Shown: in pieces, positions 21,748-31,950 of the stretch
Position numbering within the stretch: the stretch's first letter is position 1
Layout: each line of letters begins with the position of its first letter
NCBI GenBank assembly: GCA_028564705.1
Contig: JAPXFQ010001677.1
Location: 124,001 to 188,000, forward strand
Direction of reading: 5' to 3'
Length of the DNA stretch: 64,000 nucleotides
Source of the DNA: Apricaphanius iberus
Lineage: Eukaryota > Chordata > Actinopteri > Cyprinodontiformes > Aphaniidae
The notes under the pieces: generated by a model
Database searches by the model: none
What the model saw: the letters and a program-made list of their open reading frames with translations, nothing else
What the model was told of the DNA's origin: nothing
Made by a program: the position numbers and the translations under genes

Positions 21748-22282
21748 CTGTTAGAGAAACAGATAAAGACTTTCAGGAACGTTTCTGGTAAAACGAAAAA
21801 ATAAAGTTATGCTCAAAAAACATTTTGTAAACAAGTGCTGTGAAATGAAAAGAGATGGTGTCCTGCAGCTCATTCAACTATATTAAATTAATAAGAAACA
21901 TAAGTGTTTAAAATTAAATTTCCTATAATAATTATAGATAGAAAAATAATTTACTCAGGGTTCGTGCACATATAATAAATGTTTCATACAACTTACTGCT
22001 TGGAGGAAATAAAACAAAATAAACACAAAAATTTTTCAGTTTTTATTTCCTACAAATTAGCAATAATACTGAGTAAAACTATGTTTATCATAATCAGTAC
22101 TTTTTAGTCACATGAGACACAATAAAGTTTAATGACTTTACTAATTATGCATGAAGTAAAACATCCTTTATTACCTTACATATTCAAAAAAGAGATACAG
22201 TTTATGACCTCATAATAATTGATGTAGAAAAAGCCTCCAGCATGGACCGTAGCTGTTCAACACTGAGTTTCATCCTGAGCCA

Positions 22283-22676
22283 TAGGGCTGGGTATTGTTT
22301 GGAATTTCATAATTCCATTTCGATTCAATTCAATATTGATTTATTAGCTTAGATATCGATTCAATAATAAGAAAATACACAAGTAACTAAGTACCTGAGT
22401 AGATTTTTAAATAATGTGTGCAGTAGTACCAATGTTTAAGAACCATCTGACCCCAGCATGTTTCCTGTCATGGTTTATTTAGCAGAACAAGCTGTGCAAT
22501 ATTATACATGTGTTGTACAACGCTAAACGCTCTCTTTAGATTGTTGCCCACAGCGCCACCACTGGCCAGTGGACTGAATCGATTCATAGGATTTGATGAA
22601 TCGATATAGAATTGAGAAACAAATAATTGCAATGCATTAATTAATGAATATTTTTATCGCGCCTCACTAAGCAGTA
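22283..22676. mobile_element. hAT-like MITE (AGGGCTGGGTATTG family)
   Basis: Starts AGGGCTGGGTATTGTTTGG, contains CGATTCAAT/ATCGATTCA blocks at both sides (22320-22365 and 22575-22620), and degenerates into TTTTTATCGCGCCTCACTAAG at the right. No coding capacity. Confidence 0.5.
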
Positions 22677-23593
22677 AACTAATAAAAAAGTTTTAGTCAT
22701 AAATTAAGAGAATGTAAAATATTAGGAAGGTTTAAACATCGTTTCATTTTTATAATCAGTTATGTGATGATGTATTGATCTAAGAGTATGTGATTGATTT
22801 TTTTCCGTTTTGCTGTTTTTTTAAATCCCCATTATAACTATTAGATTAAATTAATGTTAAGTTCATTTTGCTCCCATTCATAAATTAAATAAATAAATAA
22901 ATACTACATCTACAGGTTTTAAATGAAGCTGTGGAATAGAATAGAATAAAGTGTCTTCAGAAGGATCCTTCTTCAGTGTGAGATGACAAAACAAGTGCAA
23001 ATTACAGGCGGGATGCATAAGTTTGTTGGGAGCAGCGATAGTTCATTTCCTGAGAGAAAGGACCTACGATAAAATTCCTTCATGCGCCTAGGATGCAACA
23101 GATGATGCTCTTTATGGGTAGGGCAACATAAGTGTTTGTAGGTTGTTTGTATTGAGCACAGAGGTAGAGGAGGCCATGAGCAACAGCTGGCAGCAAATCT
23201 TTTGGAGCATTTACCCCAAGTGTTTAAGGAGATAATAACTTGTGCTTCATACTCTCATCTGTAGATTGTTTTTATGTGGAGTTTTTCCAAATAATTAAAA
23301 CTCTGTTTATGGTCACGAAGATCCATAAGTGTTCTTGGCCTGAAATACATTTAAGATGGTTAGGGTTAAATTTCTTGGTCAGGTAGTCATGTTGTTAGGA
23401 AACGTGAGTAACGCAGGAGATAAAGACACTGACAAAAGGAGACTAGTAATGCTCCTCAGCTTTGGAACAAACTGCCTGAAAACTGATGGTCATTTTAAAC
23501 AGGAATGAAAACCTTTATTACCGCAGTTTTTGATCAATCCATGTGACTAATCGACTGAGACATTTTTTTCTTTTTTTACTTTAACATACGTAT

Positions 23594-23957
23594 TAGGGAT
23601 ATACCGACACCAATAGTGGGATCGGCCCCGATACTGTCTAATGTACTAGTATCGGTTAAAGTTAACCAATACCATGAACCGATACTTAAATTGTGCAAAC
23701 TCTGCAATAATTTCACAGAAAATGTTTATTTTTAATTAAAAATTGTTGTTTTGAAGTCCTTTTTATCATTATATTTAATTTTTTTAACTCATTCTCCATC
23801 ATCTTTTGTAACAAGCAGAGAAGAAAATAAAACCTGTCTTCCAATTATTTGCAGTTTTTTGTGTGGTACAAGTATCTGCATTGGTAATCGGTAAGTACTC
23901 TGATCCAAGTATCGGTACGGTATCAGTTTTGTAAAAAGTGGAATTGTTGCATCCCTA
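23594..23957 (+). mobile_element. hAT-like MITE, CGATA-rich family, copy 1
   Basis: Ends TAGGGATATACCG and GTTGCATCCCTA. Flanked by an 8-bp near-duplication ATACGTAT (23586-23593) and ATATGTAT (23958-23965), as expected for hAT insertion. The interior holds GTATCGGTTAAAGTTAACC and GAACCGATACTTAAA. Confidence 0.75.
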
Positions 23958-24718
23958 ATATGTATATTTACATCTTTTTTTAAAACATACAATGCTTTTC
24001 TGTTAGGTCATTCTGTTTCTCTATAGTCTTAAATGTTCTGTAAAAACTTTGAGCATTATCCTGGACCTAAAAAAACTCTAAGCTCCATGCCACCATTTCT
24101 GCCTCCTTCATGATGAGGACACCCACCCCCACCCTGTTCTCTCTCTTGCTGTGAGAGTACTACAGAAGAAAACCCATTGTGAAAAACACGTGTAAACAGA
24201 AATTGTTGACCAATTATTCTCCACCTTTTGCAAGACATTTTTAGTTAGATTAAAAAAAAGCTTGATAAAGACTTAAATAAAAACTATTCAATGTTATTTT
24301 TAACAATGTCAACTGTGGTTATTTATTGCAAATATCAAGTGCAGAATTCTATTTTATTTAAGCAGAAAATACCAGCTGGATTTTGGCATAAAGTACCCTT
24401 AAGGCTAAATTCTAAAGAAGTCTTGCATCTCAGTGACTATCATGTAACTTCCTTAATATTTACAGCATTTTTTTTTACAGTGTGAGATGAAGCAAGCAAA
24501 CCTAGATCCTTAAAATAAGAAACCCTAATTAATTCAATGCTCTTTGGGAACGGGAGGGGGTGAACCACTTCTTATTCCATGGCCCACATAAAAGCGTTTC
24601 AACAGCCTTTTGTTGTGTTAGCATATGGACTGCACAGCTTATGTAGCAGTGATGCTCTTCCACAATCAACTACTGACTATGGTTGACTCCTTTCTCACTT
24701 TTACATCTCTTCCATATA

Positions 24719-25328
24719 CAGTGGGGGAAATAATCATTTGACCAATCACTGACTTTGAAAGTTTATCCAAAGTCAAAGAAATGAAAAGTGTCAGATCAGA
24801 ATAATTTTAATGGTAGGTTTTATTTTAAAAGTGACAGCACATCAAAAGAAAAACTGAAAAAATAACTTTAAATAAAAGATAGAAACTGATTTGCATTTCA
24901 CTGAGTGAAATAAGTATTTGAACCCTCTAACAGAAAAAGACTTAATACTTAGTGGCAAGACCCTTGTTTGCAAGCACAGAGGTCAATCGTTTTGTTGTAA
25001 TTGATGACCAAGTTTGCGCACAGTTTAAGTGGAATTTTGGTCCACTCCTCTTTGCAGATCATCTCTAAACCACAAAGGTTTCCAGGCCGTCTCTGTGCAA
25101 CTTTGAGCTTCAGCTCCCTCCATAGTTTTTCTTTTGGATTAAGGTCAGGAGACTGAGGAGGCCACTCCATGACCTTAATGTGCTTCTTCTTTTTACTTTT
25201 GGTGTGCTATCTGCCCCGGTTAAAATAAACTTACCATTAAAATGATAATGTTCTGAGACTTTTCATTTCTTTGTCATTGGACAAACTTACATAATCAGTG
25301 AGGGGTCAAATAATTATTTCCCCCACTA
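24719..25328 (-). mobile_element. internally deleted Tc1-like element, 610 bp
   Basis: Inverted ends CAGTGGGGGAAATAAT and its mirror TTATTTCCCCCACTA, with further matching of about 100 bp; flanked by TA (24717-24718 and 25329-25330), the Tc1/mariner target. The minus strand keeps only a C-terminal transposase piece: [20 protein letters not shown] (from 25170), then RRPGNL...CKEEWTKIP. The D..N..E pattern of the last catalytic block is changed at the Glu (KEKLW for IENLW). Non-autonomous. Confidence 0.88.
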
Positions 25329-26335
25329 TATCACCAGGTTTTAATAGCTTTATTTTTTTTCTTAACAAGCAGTTGGTGAGAGTAAAAAAAAAGACGGACT
25401 TGAGAAGATATTTCAAAGGATGTCGGAGCTTTGAATGCTCTATCATCCAAAGAGAGATCCTGTCAAGGTAAAGGCTCGGTTCTGCCTGTCCCCCGAGATC
25501 CAAACCTGCACTGATCTTTGAACATCATGATGCCATCAGCCCAAATTACAACTGTCCAAACCCCCATGGTGCAAAAACAGAGAAACAACCTCGACTCTCA
25601 GACAGCACTTCCATAAAAAGGCTGAGCGGGAGTTGATATGCAATGCCATCCCCACCAACGATCTGGCAGATGATGTTCCCTGACATTTGGCCTAATAACA
25701 AACATCAGTACTTTTAAATGTAATATTCAGCATTAAACCATTTTATTATCCGCAGCCTCCAACCTGCTTTCTCCCTGCCTGCAATTTACTCTCCTCTACT
25801 TCACAGTTGTCAACCAGGTAAAGGAAGCCGAGGATTTGGAAGAGCTTTCGACTGATGCAACAGCTTCAAGGGATTGAGTCGTATGTGATGTTAAGCAGTC
25901 AGAAGCCTAACTTTAGCTCTCATTTAAACTTTCTATACATCAAAGTTTTCTTTTTCTTAGCAAATCCGCACAAACGTTCTTCAATTCAGTGAACTTCCAT
26001 TATTAACTTATGCTTCATATACAATACTTATAAAATCATAGCAAAACAGAGCAAAGACAAGACAAACTCGGCTTTATAATGAATAATAGAACATTTTAAT
26101 TATCTATTTCATGAATATTAAGTGTATTTCAGAGTGCTAGGCCCATCTGGTATAATAATTTGCTGACATACTTTCTAAAACCTCCTTTGTATGGGGTAGT
26201 TGACTTACTAGACTGACATGATAAGTCATCTGTACTCTTGTTTTGTAGCTTTCTGCCCCATCCAAGCCTTATTTATGGATAAAAAAAAGTTATGTCAGAT
26301 TTATTCTAAATAAAATGTCTATTGTTTGTTGTCTT

Positions 26336-26386
26336 CCCGTGACCCTGAATTGGATAAGCGGTTAAGAAGATGGATGGATGGATGGA
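26336..26386 (+). mobile_element. 5'-truncated SINE/L2 tail
   Basis: CCCGTGACCCTGAATTGGAT through (GATG)n, the usual 3' tail of the teleost tRNA-SINE/L2 family. It is flanked by an exact 13-bp target duplication TGTTTGTTGTCTT at 26323-26335 and 26387-26399. Confidence 0.85.
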
Positions 26387-26399
26387 TGTTTGTTGTCTT

Positions 26400-26594
26400 T
26401 GTGGAAGGCAAGACAGAGGCGCGGAGAGAACGGAGTAGATGCCAGCAGTTTATTGTTAGACTTCACAACCAGAATAACAACAAGGTAAGTATAAACACCA
26501 CCATATATACAAGACTTCCTGATTGTGCAACCAATCCCACCGTGACACATACCCTGGCCAATCTGGCGATGAGTGCCCCTAGTGGACCGCCACA
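26400..26594 (-). repeat. gypsy 3' LTR
   Basis: 195 bp; on the minus strand begins TGTGGCGGTCC and ends CTTCCACA. Minus-strand TATATA (26504-26509) and AATAAA (26449-26454) are the likely promoter and poly-A signals. Identical by eye to the copy at 28491. Confidence 0.92.
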
Positions 26595-26675
26595 CAGGCC
26601 CCCCCCGAAACGACAGAATGGGCACCAGGCACAACAAAACCCAGCACCAACACGTCAAAGAAAGGACACAACATT

Positions 26676-28448
26676 TCAAAAAACAAAACATGAACCCAGA
26701 ACGGGCAAAAGCACCTCAAGTCCCCCGAGGAGGTCTAATAGGACGACCATAACGGCTGACTCGCAAGGTCCGCGACCACGACGGCGGCGGGCCCGAACAG
26801 GACGAGGGGGCACACCAGGCAACAAAACTAGGCGGGGAACAGAGTCCGGAGGAGCAGCAGAAGCAGCAGCAGGAGCAGTGGCAGCAGCAGGAGGACGACC
26901 CCGGCGAGGAGGCAGGGCCGGAACCATCAACCCATCTGGGTCCTGGTGAGCAGGCTTCAGACGATCAACAGAGACCCGCTCCAGGCGACCACCAAAGTCA
27001 ATGACAAAGTTCTTAGGCCCCGCCTCCACAACCCGAAAGGGCCCATCATATGGAGGTTGGAGCGGGGAGCGGTGGCCACCACGCCGGAGAAACACAAATC
27101 TCGATGACAGGAGATCCCTCGGCACTCGGAAACGAGGCAAACAGTGGTGCACAGGAACGGGAGCCAGCGCCCCTGCGGCCCCCTCCATGGGCAGACGAGG
27201 GGCCATCCGGACCTCCGGAGCCGAGGCAGCAGGCAGGAAATCCCCCGGGACCCTCAGAGGCTGCCCATACACCAGTTCAGCGACAGAAGACTGAAGATCC
27301 TCTTTGGGAGCAGAGCGCAGGCCCAACATGACCCACGGCAAACGGTCAACCCAGCCCCCATCCGTGAGGCTGGCCCGAAGAGCGGCCTTGAGGGAGCGAT
27401 GGAAACGCTCACAGAGGCCATTCGCCTGGGGGTTGTAGGCTGTAGTGCGATGGAGCCGCACCCCTAGGCCCACAGCCATGGCGTCCCACAGCCCCGATGT
27501 GAATTGGGCTCCCCTGTCCGAAGTCAAATCCGCAGGTGTGCCGAACCGCGAGACCCAACAAGAGATGAAGGCCCGGGCCACCACGTCCGTCGACGTAGAT
27601 TCCAGGGGCACCACCTCCGGCCACCGAGTGGTTCTATCCACCATAGTCAGGAGATGCGTGCAGCCACGAGAAGGGGGCAAGGGACCGACTAAATCCACGT
27701 GTACGTGGTCAAAACGCCTTTCCGGCACCAGAAAAGGCTCCAGCGGAGCCCTGACGTGTTGGTGGACCTTAGCCCGCTGACAAGGCACGCAGGCAGCGGC
27801 CCATCCCTTGACGTCTCTGCGCAACCTGGGCCAGACGAACTTAGCGCTCACCAGTTTCACAGACGCCTTAACGCCGGGATGAGACAAGGCGTGAACAGCA
27901 TCGAAGATCCTGCGACGCCAGCCCACAGGAACCAGAGGCCGCGGCTGTCCGGTAGCTACGTCGCACAGCAGACTGGTCCCATCCTCATGGCAGGGCACGT
28001 CCACGAGCTGCAAACCCGTCACAGCAGAACGACAAGCCTGGAGATCTGCATCGCCTTTCTGATCCACCGCCAACATGTTCTCCATCAGCTCCGATGGCTT
28101 ACCATCCCCCAAACCGTTGAGGGACAGGAGCCGGTCTGCCCGCTCGGCATCCGACAGCTGATACAGCCTTAAAAGCAGAGCCTTAATAGCGGCATATTTA
28201 CCGTCCGCCGGGGGGTCCCGCAACACGCACATCGCCCGACGCGTAGTCTGAGCATCCAGAGCAGCGACAACATGGTAGTAGCGGGTGTCATCCACAGTAA
28301 TTCCACGAAGCCGGAACTGGGCCTCAATATGCTGAAACCAGGGCTCCGGGTCGTGCTGCCAAAACTCCGGAAGCTTAACAGTAGCTGCATAAACCGCAGG
28401 AGCAACAACCGGCGCAAGCGGAACGGCATCGCCAGCGGCAAGCGACAT
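26676..28448 (-). CDS. Gag N-terminus fused to integrase (gypsy, 590 aa)
   Basis: Single uninterrupted frame starting 42 nt inside the 5' LTR. Residues about 20-127 are a Gag-like N-terminus (KLPEFWQHDPEPWFQHIEAQ; then RGITVDDTRYYHVVAALD). At about residue 128 it passes directly into the end of Pol: a linker, then an HHCC zinc module (H186, H190, C220, C223), the integrase core with D252, D311 and E347 (D311 to E347 spaced 35), and a GPY/F-type C-terminal module (YDGPF at 467-471). The tail is rich in Pro, Ala and Arg. Protease, reverse transcriptase and RNase H are absent. The junction is in frame without a stop. The integrase is catalytically plausible, but the element cannot copy itself without help. 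No frameshift separates the parts, unlike normal Gag-Pol arrangements. Higher GC than the surrounding intron. Confidence 0.9.
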   Translation of the reverse strand: MSLAAGDAVPLAPVVAPAVYAATVKLPEFWQHDPEPWFQHIEAQFRLRGITVDDTRYYHVVAALDAQTTRRAMCVLRDPPADGKYAAIKALLLRLYQLSDAERADRLLSLNGLGDGKPSELMENMLAVDQKGDADLQACRSAVTGLQLVDVPCHEDGTSLLCDVATGQPRPLVPVGWRRRIFDAVHALSHPGVKASVKLVSAKFVWPRLRRDVKGWAAACVPCQRAKVHQHVRAPLEPFLVPERRFDHVHVDLVGPLPPSRGCTHLLTMVDRTTRWPEVVPLESTSTDVVARAFISCWVSRFGTPADLTSDRGAQFTSGLWDAMAVGLGVRLHRTTAYNPQANGLCERFHRSLKAALRASLTDGGWVDRLPWVMLGLRSAPKEDLQSSVAELVYGQPLRVPGDFLPAASAPEVRMAPRLPMEGAAGALAPVPVHHCLPRFRVPRDLLSSRFVFLRRGGHRSPLQPPYDGPFRVVEAGPKNFVIDFGGRLERVSVDRLKPAHQDPDGLMVPALPPRRGRPPAAATAPAAASAAPPDSVPRLVLLPGVPPRPVRARRRRGRGPCESAVMVVLLDLLGGLEVLLPVLGSCFVF

Positions 28449-28490
28449 GGTTGAGAGCGGAAAAAGAAAAAATCATGTCAGAGTCACCAA

Positions 28491-28685
28491 TGTGGAAGGC
28501 AAGACAGAGGCGCGGAGAGAACGGAGTAGATGCCAGCAGTTTATTGTTAGACTTCACAACCAGAATAACAACAAGGTAAGTATAAACACCACCATATATA
28601 CAAGACTTCCTGATTGTGCAACCAATCCCACCGTGACACATACCCTGGCCAATCTGGCGATGAGTGCCCCTAGTGGACCGCCACA
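28491..28685 (-). repeat. gypsy 5' LTR
   Basis: 195 bp, identical to the copy at 26400 by base-by-base reading. It is followed on the minus strand by TTGGTGACTCTGACATG, where a primer-binding site would lie. Confidence 0.92.
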
Positions 28686-28758
28686 TCTTATCCATTCAAC
28701 AGGTTAATACAAAGTTATTTATCATTTGTTTAGTTTCTGATTGTACTCGAGGCAGGTA

Positions 28759-29228
28759 CAGTGGGGGCAAAACATTTATTTAGTCAGCAAATTGTGCAAG
28801 TTCTCCCACTGTAATTTTCATCATACGTATACCTCAACTATTGGACAAAATGAGAAATAAAATCCAGGAATTGTAAATTAAAGAATTTATCTGCAAATTA
28901 TGGTGGAAAATATTTGGTCAAGTATTCACTCACCCACAAACAAGCCAGATTTCTGTATCTCACAGACTCGTAACTTCTTCAAGAGGCTCCTCTATCCGCC
29001 ACCGTTACCTGTATTAATGGCACCTGTTTGAACTTATCCGTATAAAAGACACCTGTCCACAACTTCAAACAATCACCCTCCAAATTCCACTATGGCCAAG
29101 ACCACAGAGCTGTCAAAGGACACCAGAAACAAAATTGTAGACATGCATCAGGCCGGGAAGACTGAATCTGCAATCACATGGGTGTGAAGAAATCAACTGT
29201 AGGAGCAATTATTAGAAAATAGAAGCCA
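28759..29228 (+). mobile_element. Tc1-like element, 5' part only
   Basis: Starts CAGTGGGGGCAAAACATTTATTTAG after TA (28757-28758). At 29092 it opens MAKTTELSKDTRNKIVDMHQ followed by AGKTESAI, the N-terminal helix-turn-helix of a Tc1 transposase. A frameshift/stop follows; the sequence then continues as GVKKSTVGAIIRK in another frame and breaks off at about 29228. No right end was found; an RTE-like fragment follows directly. Confidence 0.85.
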
Positions 29229-29239
29229 TGCAAGAACAC

Positions 29240-29911
29240 TTAAAATTCAAGAGCATGAAATTAAGAGTAGGGACTTTGAATGTTGAGACTTTGACAGGTA
29301 AATCTAGAGAGCTGGTAGACATGATGCAGAGAAGGAAGGTGGATATTGTATTTGTTCAGGAGACCAGGTAGAAAAGTAGCAAGACTAGAATCGTAGGAGA
29401 AGGGTTCACATTGTTCTACCATGGGGTAGATGGAAAGAGAAACGGAGCAGGAGTTATCTTGAAGGAGGAATTGTGATTTTTGCTTTAAGGATGGTGATGG
29501 AGAAGTGCAGAGATGGTCAGAGGGAGCTGCATTGTGTCTTTGTAAATTTAAAGAAAGCGTATGACGGGTCCAAAAGAGGAGCTGTGGTTTTGCATGAGTG
29601 GCAGAGAAGTATGTTAGAGTGGTGCAGGATATATGTGAGAGCTGTGAGACAGCAGTGAGGTGTGCAGTAGGAGTGACGGAGTTCAAGGTGGGGGTGGGAT
29701 TTCATCAAGAATCAGCTTAAGTCCCTTCTTGTTTGCTTTGGTAATGGATAGGCTGATAGATGATGTTAGACAGGAGTCTCAATGGACTATGATGTTTGCA
29801 GTGTGTATTTATGTGGATGTCATTGAAAACTTTGACAAGGGCAGTATCAGTGCTGCGATGAGCACGGAAACCAGACAGAAAATAATCAAATCAGTTGGTC
29901 GATGCTTTTGA
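29240..29911 (+). mobile_element. RTE-like LINE fragment (endonuclease start plus RT pieces)
   Basis: Opens in the AP-endonuclease domain: LRVGTLNVETLTGKSRELVD, then MMQRRKVDIVFVQETR and FTLFYHGVDGKRNGAGVILK (29256-29475). It jumps to RT: MVMEKCRDGQRELHCVFVNL, KKAYD (29491-29570), then LSPFLFALVMDRLIDDVRQE and SQWTMMFA (29715-29795). The middle of the protein and the catalytic YADD region are missing or damaged, with stops and frameshifts. Dead copy of a family common in fish. Confidence 0.85.
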
Positions 29912-31122
29912 AGGAAATGCAAAAATTGTCAGATAATGCAATAAACTATAGAAATGTTGGAGATTTGTAACCATTAATGAAAACCCTTACCTTTAAAACC
30001 TTTACCTTTATACCGCTAATAAAAGTAGCAGAACCACATTATGTTATGATGTCTCAGAAATATCTTTCCATAACATGGTCCGGTTATAATTGATTCTAAA
30101 TCTTGCTAATTAGAATCAAATAAACAATTGAAACTTGAATTATTCTCCAGCTCTGCTTGAGATCTCCTCTAAAATGTTTATAACTGCCTATTCTAAATGT
30201 TCAAACACCAAATAAACCAAATGTTTTCTAATAAGCGTTATTATAAACAGATCTGTTTGACTTTTATCTTCGGAAATGGGAACTATTGTAGCTCCTCTAA
30301 TGGATCTGTCTACAGTTTTGATGGATACTAATAAGTGCAGACTGCGACTACACCACAAGAGCTGCAGTTATAGAGACACACTGAACTCAGCTGTCCAGTT
30401 AGTCCAGGTGATCCTTTCTCAGCCTCATGCAAATACTGGTAAATTACCAACATTAAGTTTGAGGAGAAAAGGTTCCGTTGGTACCTAATAAATCTCTGCC
30501 ACCAACCTACGTAACTTCAGAGAAAATAACTTACCAATTCAAATATGATTTAGCAAACATTGCATTTACCGTGGTGTGAGCTGTGATAGAATAATTGTCT
30601 TTATAAAAACCCTGATAAACGATCTTGGGTCCAGTTTAAAACATTCAACTGTGAGGGTCCAAAGGCCAAAACACTTTTTTAACCCTTCATATGTGCCTCT
30701 TTTTTTGTTTGTAACACAAAAATTATTTGGACAAAATGTACATTTGGGATGCTGAAAATGAAAAGATAAAAATCGAGACTGATCTGAATATGAATCAATA
30801 TTTTTAAGAAATCCATGTTTTTTTCTTTTAAACAAAGAAATAAGAATCAAAATTTAAAAAATGTATATATTTTTGAAACCAATTCAGAATTTTTAATAAC
30901 ATATATATAATCATAATTACTCTAACACCATATTAAATACTTTTTACTCAAGCAGAACTATTATTATTTATACCCATTTGGAAAGGGGGGAAAAAACAAT
31001 ATAATTTCTTTGGCGGTATTCAAATTTTTCAGCAATTCTCCAAGATATCAGGATAACCGGACGGGAGCTCTGTAAGAAGAGTTAGTTTTGTGCATTCATA
31101 TGAAGATATAAATTTAACTTAC

Positions 31123-31314
31123 GCTTAGAAGCAGGCACTTGTTCTCCTTAATGGCACCCAGGCAACCAAGAAAGCCCGTAACCATCACGATTGCGCCGAC
31201 GGCAATAACCATGTTGGCAGCTGACAGAGACGGGAACGAAGGCGAGAAGGTGGCGAAGCTTCCCTGTGACACAGAGAGCCAGATGCCCACGCCAAGCAGC
31301 CCACAGCCACATAA
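31123..31314 (-). CDS. tspan9: tspan9 coding exon (end of TM1, small extracellular loop, TM2)
   Basis: Internal 192-bp exon encoding 64 residues of a tetraspanin, a four-pass membrane protein that organises membrane microdomains through lateral contacts with partner proteins. The peptide starts LCGCGLLGVGIWLS (end of TM1) and continues with the small loop (VSQGSFATFSPSFPS), TM2 (NMVIAVGAIVMVTGFLG) and the conserved cytosolic stretch CLGAIKENKCLLLS. From memory of human TSPAN9 it differs at about four positions; TSPAN4 is clearly more distant. Splice borders on the minus strand are clean: a pyrimidine-rich tract ending CAG just above 31314 and donor GTAAGT just below 31123. Both ends are phase 0, as in the tetraspanin family. 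The next exon is at 21673-21747. I did not find the upstream exon with the start codon, so it probably lies beyond 64000. Which teleost paralogue (a or b) this is cannot be decided here. Confidence 0.95.
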
Positions 31315-31834
31315 CTGCAAAGCAGAAGACAACAGATGTCAAGGTGACAAAAAGGAAAAGTTGGTGTCTTTTCAGGCACGGTCTTAAAGCATTTCAGGCT
31401 CATTGCACGGCTAATTACTGCAGACCTCAGGAAACTAAGGTTACCTTTGAATTGAAAGAAAAAAACCTGCAGCTCAGCTTCCTATCGGCTGCCAGGGACT
31501 CAGACAGTTACTAAACACGGCTAAAAAAGCCAAACAGACTAACGTTAATTACAGCAATGATAAGCAATGACAGGCAAGGGAGATTAGGGCAAACAATTGG
31601 ACTTGAGCCGCACAGTTTTTGATTATATGAGCAGATTACAATAAACCCAGAACAAACAGATGTGTAATTAGTCCTGGATTTAAAGAGGACATCTTCCAGG
31701 CTTTCTGAAACCACCTAGAGCGGATCTGAACAGTAACAATAGGAAGCATTTCCCTAATCTCACTCCAGCAGATTCCTGCCGATGTATGTGACGTCTGTTG
31801 TGTTTAAGGAAGGCTTTGATTTGTCTGTGTGTTG

Positions 31835-31950
31835 GTCAGTGGCATAGCAAGAAATTGCTTTTTGGGTGGGCCCAGCAAAAAATAGGTGAGCCAAATAAAT
31901 TTCCATCCATCCATCCATTTTCTGAACCGCTTAATCCTTAAGGGTTCGCA
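31835..31950 (-). mobile_element. SINE/L2 tail and adjacent repeat end
   Basis: CCATCCATCCATCCATTTTCTGAACCGCTTAATCCTTAAGG is the tail of the SINE/L2 family in reverse. Upstream GGCATAGCAAGAAATTGCTTTTTGGGTGGGCC resembles another fish repeat terminus. Confidence 0.6.

Larger units (their letters stand above)
26400..28685 (-). mobile_element. Ty3/gypsy LTR retrotransposon, internally deleted
   Basis: 2,286-bp element with identical 195-bp LTRs, a 4-bp target duplication TCTT (26396-26399 and 28686-28689), a G-rich polypurine tract (about 26595-26607, plus strand as C-run) next to the 3' LTR, and a TGG-starting candidate primer site (28472-28489, minus) after the 5' LTR; the primer tRNA is not identified. 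The internal region is 1,896 bp, far short of the 4-6 kb usual for autonomous gypsy elements. It lies in a tspan9 intron in the same orientation as the gene. Identical LTRs imply recent insertion. Confidence 0.93.
21748..31122 (-). other. tspan9: tspan9 intron between the TM1/TM2 and TM3 exons
   Basis: A 9,375-bp intron bounded by GTAAGT and CAG. It carries a hAT-like MITE (22.3 kb), a copy of the CGATA-rich hAT family (23.6 kb), a deleted Tc1-like element (24.7 kb), a gypsy element (26.4 kb), a second Tc1-like fragment (28.8 kb) and an RTE-like LINE fragment (29.2 kb). The gypsy ORF runs in the same direction as tspan9. I see nothing identifiable in 21750-22280, 22680-23585, 23966-24716, 25331-26320 or 29912-31120. 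Confidence 0.85.

Noticed and set aside
25600..25700. GATGATGTTCC, reminiscent of the tetraspanin NAWNIIQ-encoding exon in reverse
   Set aside because: Flanking codons do not encode the large-loop sequence, and it lies upstream of the TM3 exon in transcript order.
26326..26949. 207-codon plus-strand frame across the SINE tail, LTR and gypsy 3' region
   Set aside because: Joins unrelated repeat pieces; antisense to the gypsy ORF.
27699..28172. 157-codon plus-strand frame
   Set aside because: It lies opposite the gypsy Gag-integrase ORF and is its GC-rich antisense shadow.
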